DNA of 64,000 nt from Peptococcaceae bacterium BRH_c4a. Lineage in GTDB: Bacteria > Bacillota > Desulfotomaculia > Desulfotomaculales > Desulfocucumaceae. Location: positions 1 to 64,000 of the forward strand of contig LADN01000068.1 of the NCBI GenBank assembly GCA_000961585.1. The letters run 5' to 3'. The translations under genes and the position numbers were made by a program. This document shows, one piece after another, positions 63,720 through 64,000 of the stretch (its first letter is position 1; every line of letters begins with the position of its first letter). The notes below the pieces were generated by a model that saw nothing but the letters and a program-made list of their open reading frames with translations, had not been told where the DNA came from and ran no database searches.

Positions 63720-64000
63720 TCACCCCACAAACTCTCCGAACACCATATTTCCAAGCATCAGCCCCCTTTGGCTGAGGCGGATTTTCTGGCCTGTAATTTC
63801 AATGAGTTTGAGTCCTGCCAGGCGCTGTATTTGATCAGGGTAAACATCTTCAATGTCCAGGCCGAACCTTTCCCTGAATTTCCCGGTATCCAGGCCCTCA
63901 ACCAGACGCAGGCCCAGAAATACCGTTTCAGACATTTCCGTTTTCAAATCAATTATCTCTTCCCAACACTGGGGAAGAATACCTTCCGAAAGGCTGGCGG
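63720..64000 (-). CDS. hemW: Radical-SAM protein HemW, C-terminal part
   Basis: The frame is open to the window edge, so only the last 93 residues are seen. The HemN_C segment MSETVFLGLRLVEGLD, then RFGLDIEDVY, is typical of HemW (heme chaperone, formerly called HemN-like). A winged-helix-like end (RLAGLKLIEITGQKIRLSQRG) follows. HemW upstream of hrcA is the standard order in Firmicutes. The start and the radical-SAM core lie beyond 64000. Confidence 0.9.
   Translation of the reverse strand, partial: ASLSEGILPQCWEEIIDLKTEMSETVFLGLRLVEGLDTGKFRERFGLDIEDVYPDQIQRLAGLKLIEITGQKIRLSQRGLMLGNMVFGEFVG

Overview
The window reads as chromosomal DNA of an anaerobic, spore-forming Firmicute of the Desulfotomaculum/Pelotomaculum type (Clostridia, Peptococcaceae-like). 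The basis is the gene order hemW-hrcA-chaperonin-grpE-dnaK-dnaJ-prmA-rsmE-mtaB-HIT-rpsU with a perfect CIRCE site, two spore-coat-like proteins, system II cytochrome c biogenesis with a multiheme nitrite reductase, floA/nfeD, GTG/TTG starts behind strong Shine-Dalgarno sequences, and a Tad pilus and Pel cluster that both lack outer-membrane parts. The genus call is inference.

Layout. 0-5 kb: an unrecognised helical protein, an ABC-F ATPase, and a divergent RelA/SpoT-like protein with a Cys4-type tail. 5-13.3 kb: a DUF3231 protein, a two-component system whose kinase carries an external c-heme motif, nrfHA, and divergent resB and ccsB. 13.4-17.8 kb: fakA-fakB-acetoacetyl-CoA synthetase. 18-20.5 kb: coat proteins and HflX. 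21.4-32.5 kb: a DegS/DegU-like pair followed by a complete Gram-positive-style Tad (Flp) pilus locus with a receiver-TadZ fusion. 32.6-36.7 kb: YchF, then a TrmB-controlled BKACE/cyclase cluster. 37.1-49.8 kb: an AT-richer block holding a dual-kinase hybrid sensor, a SARP/BTAD-type response regulator and a Pel polysaccharide operon (degenerate receiver, epimerase-PelD fusion, PelE, PelA deacetylase, PelF, PelG). 49.8-64 kb: nitrilase, floA/nfeD, rpsU, tRNA/rRNA/protein modification genes, and the heat-shock operon with an archaeal-type (group III) chaperonin gene between hrcA and grpE.

The intergenic DNA has unusual structure at two levels. First, a family of about 0.4-0.6 kb elements (copies ending near 50 and lying at 4351-4950, 11986-12455, 17983-18397, and inverted at 20599-21190) has shared ends, paired small hairpins and a long stem with compensatory changes; one copy splits resB from ccsB. 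Second, many gaps hold tandem 7-nt repeats of different sequence but the same period, often as inverted pairs.

Most notable regulatory inference: upstream of the pel genes lies TGTAAGA-N4-TGTAAGA-N9-TAAAAT, the geometry of a SARP activator site, just downstream of a gene for a BTAD response regulator. With the degenerate receiver (Asp to Glu) and the RxxD site in the PelD part, this suggests layered control of Pel by a sensor kinase, a SARP-type activator and c-di-GMP.
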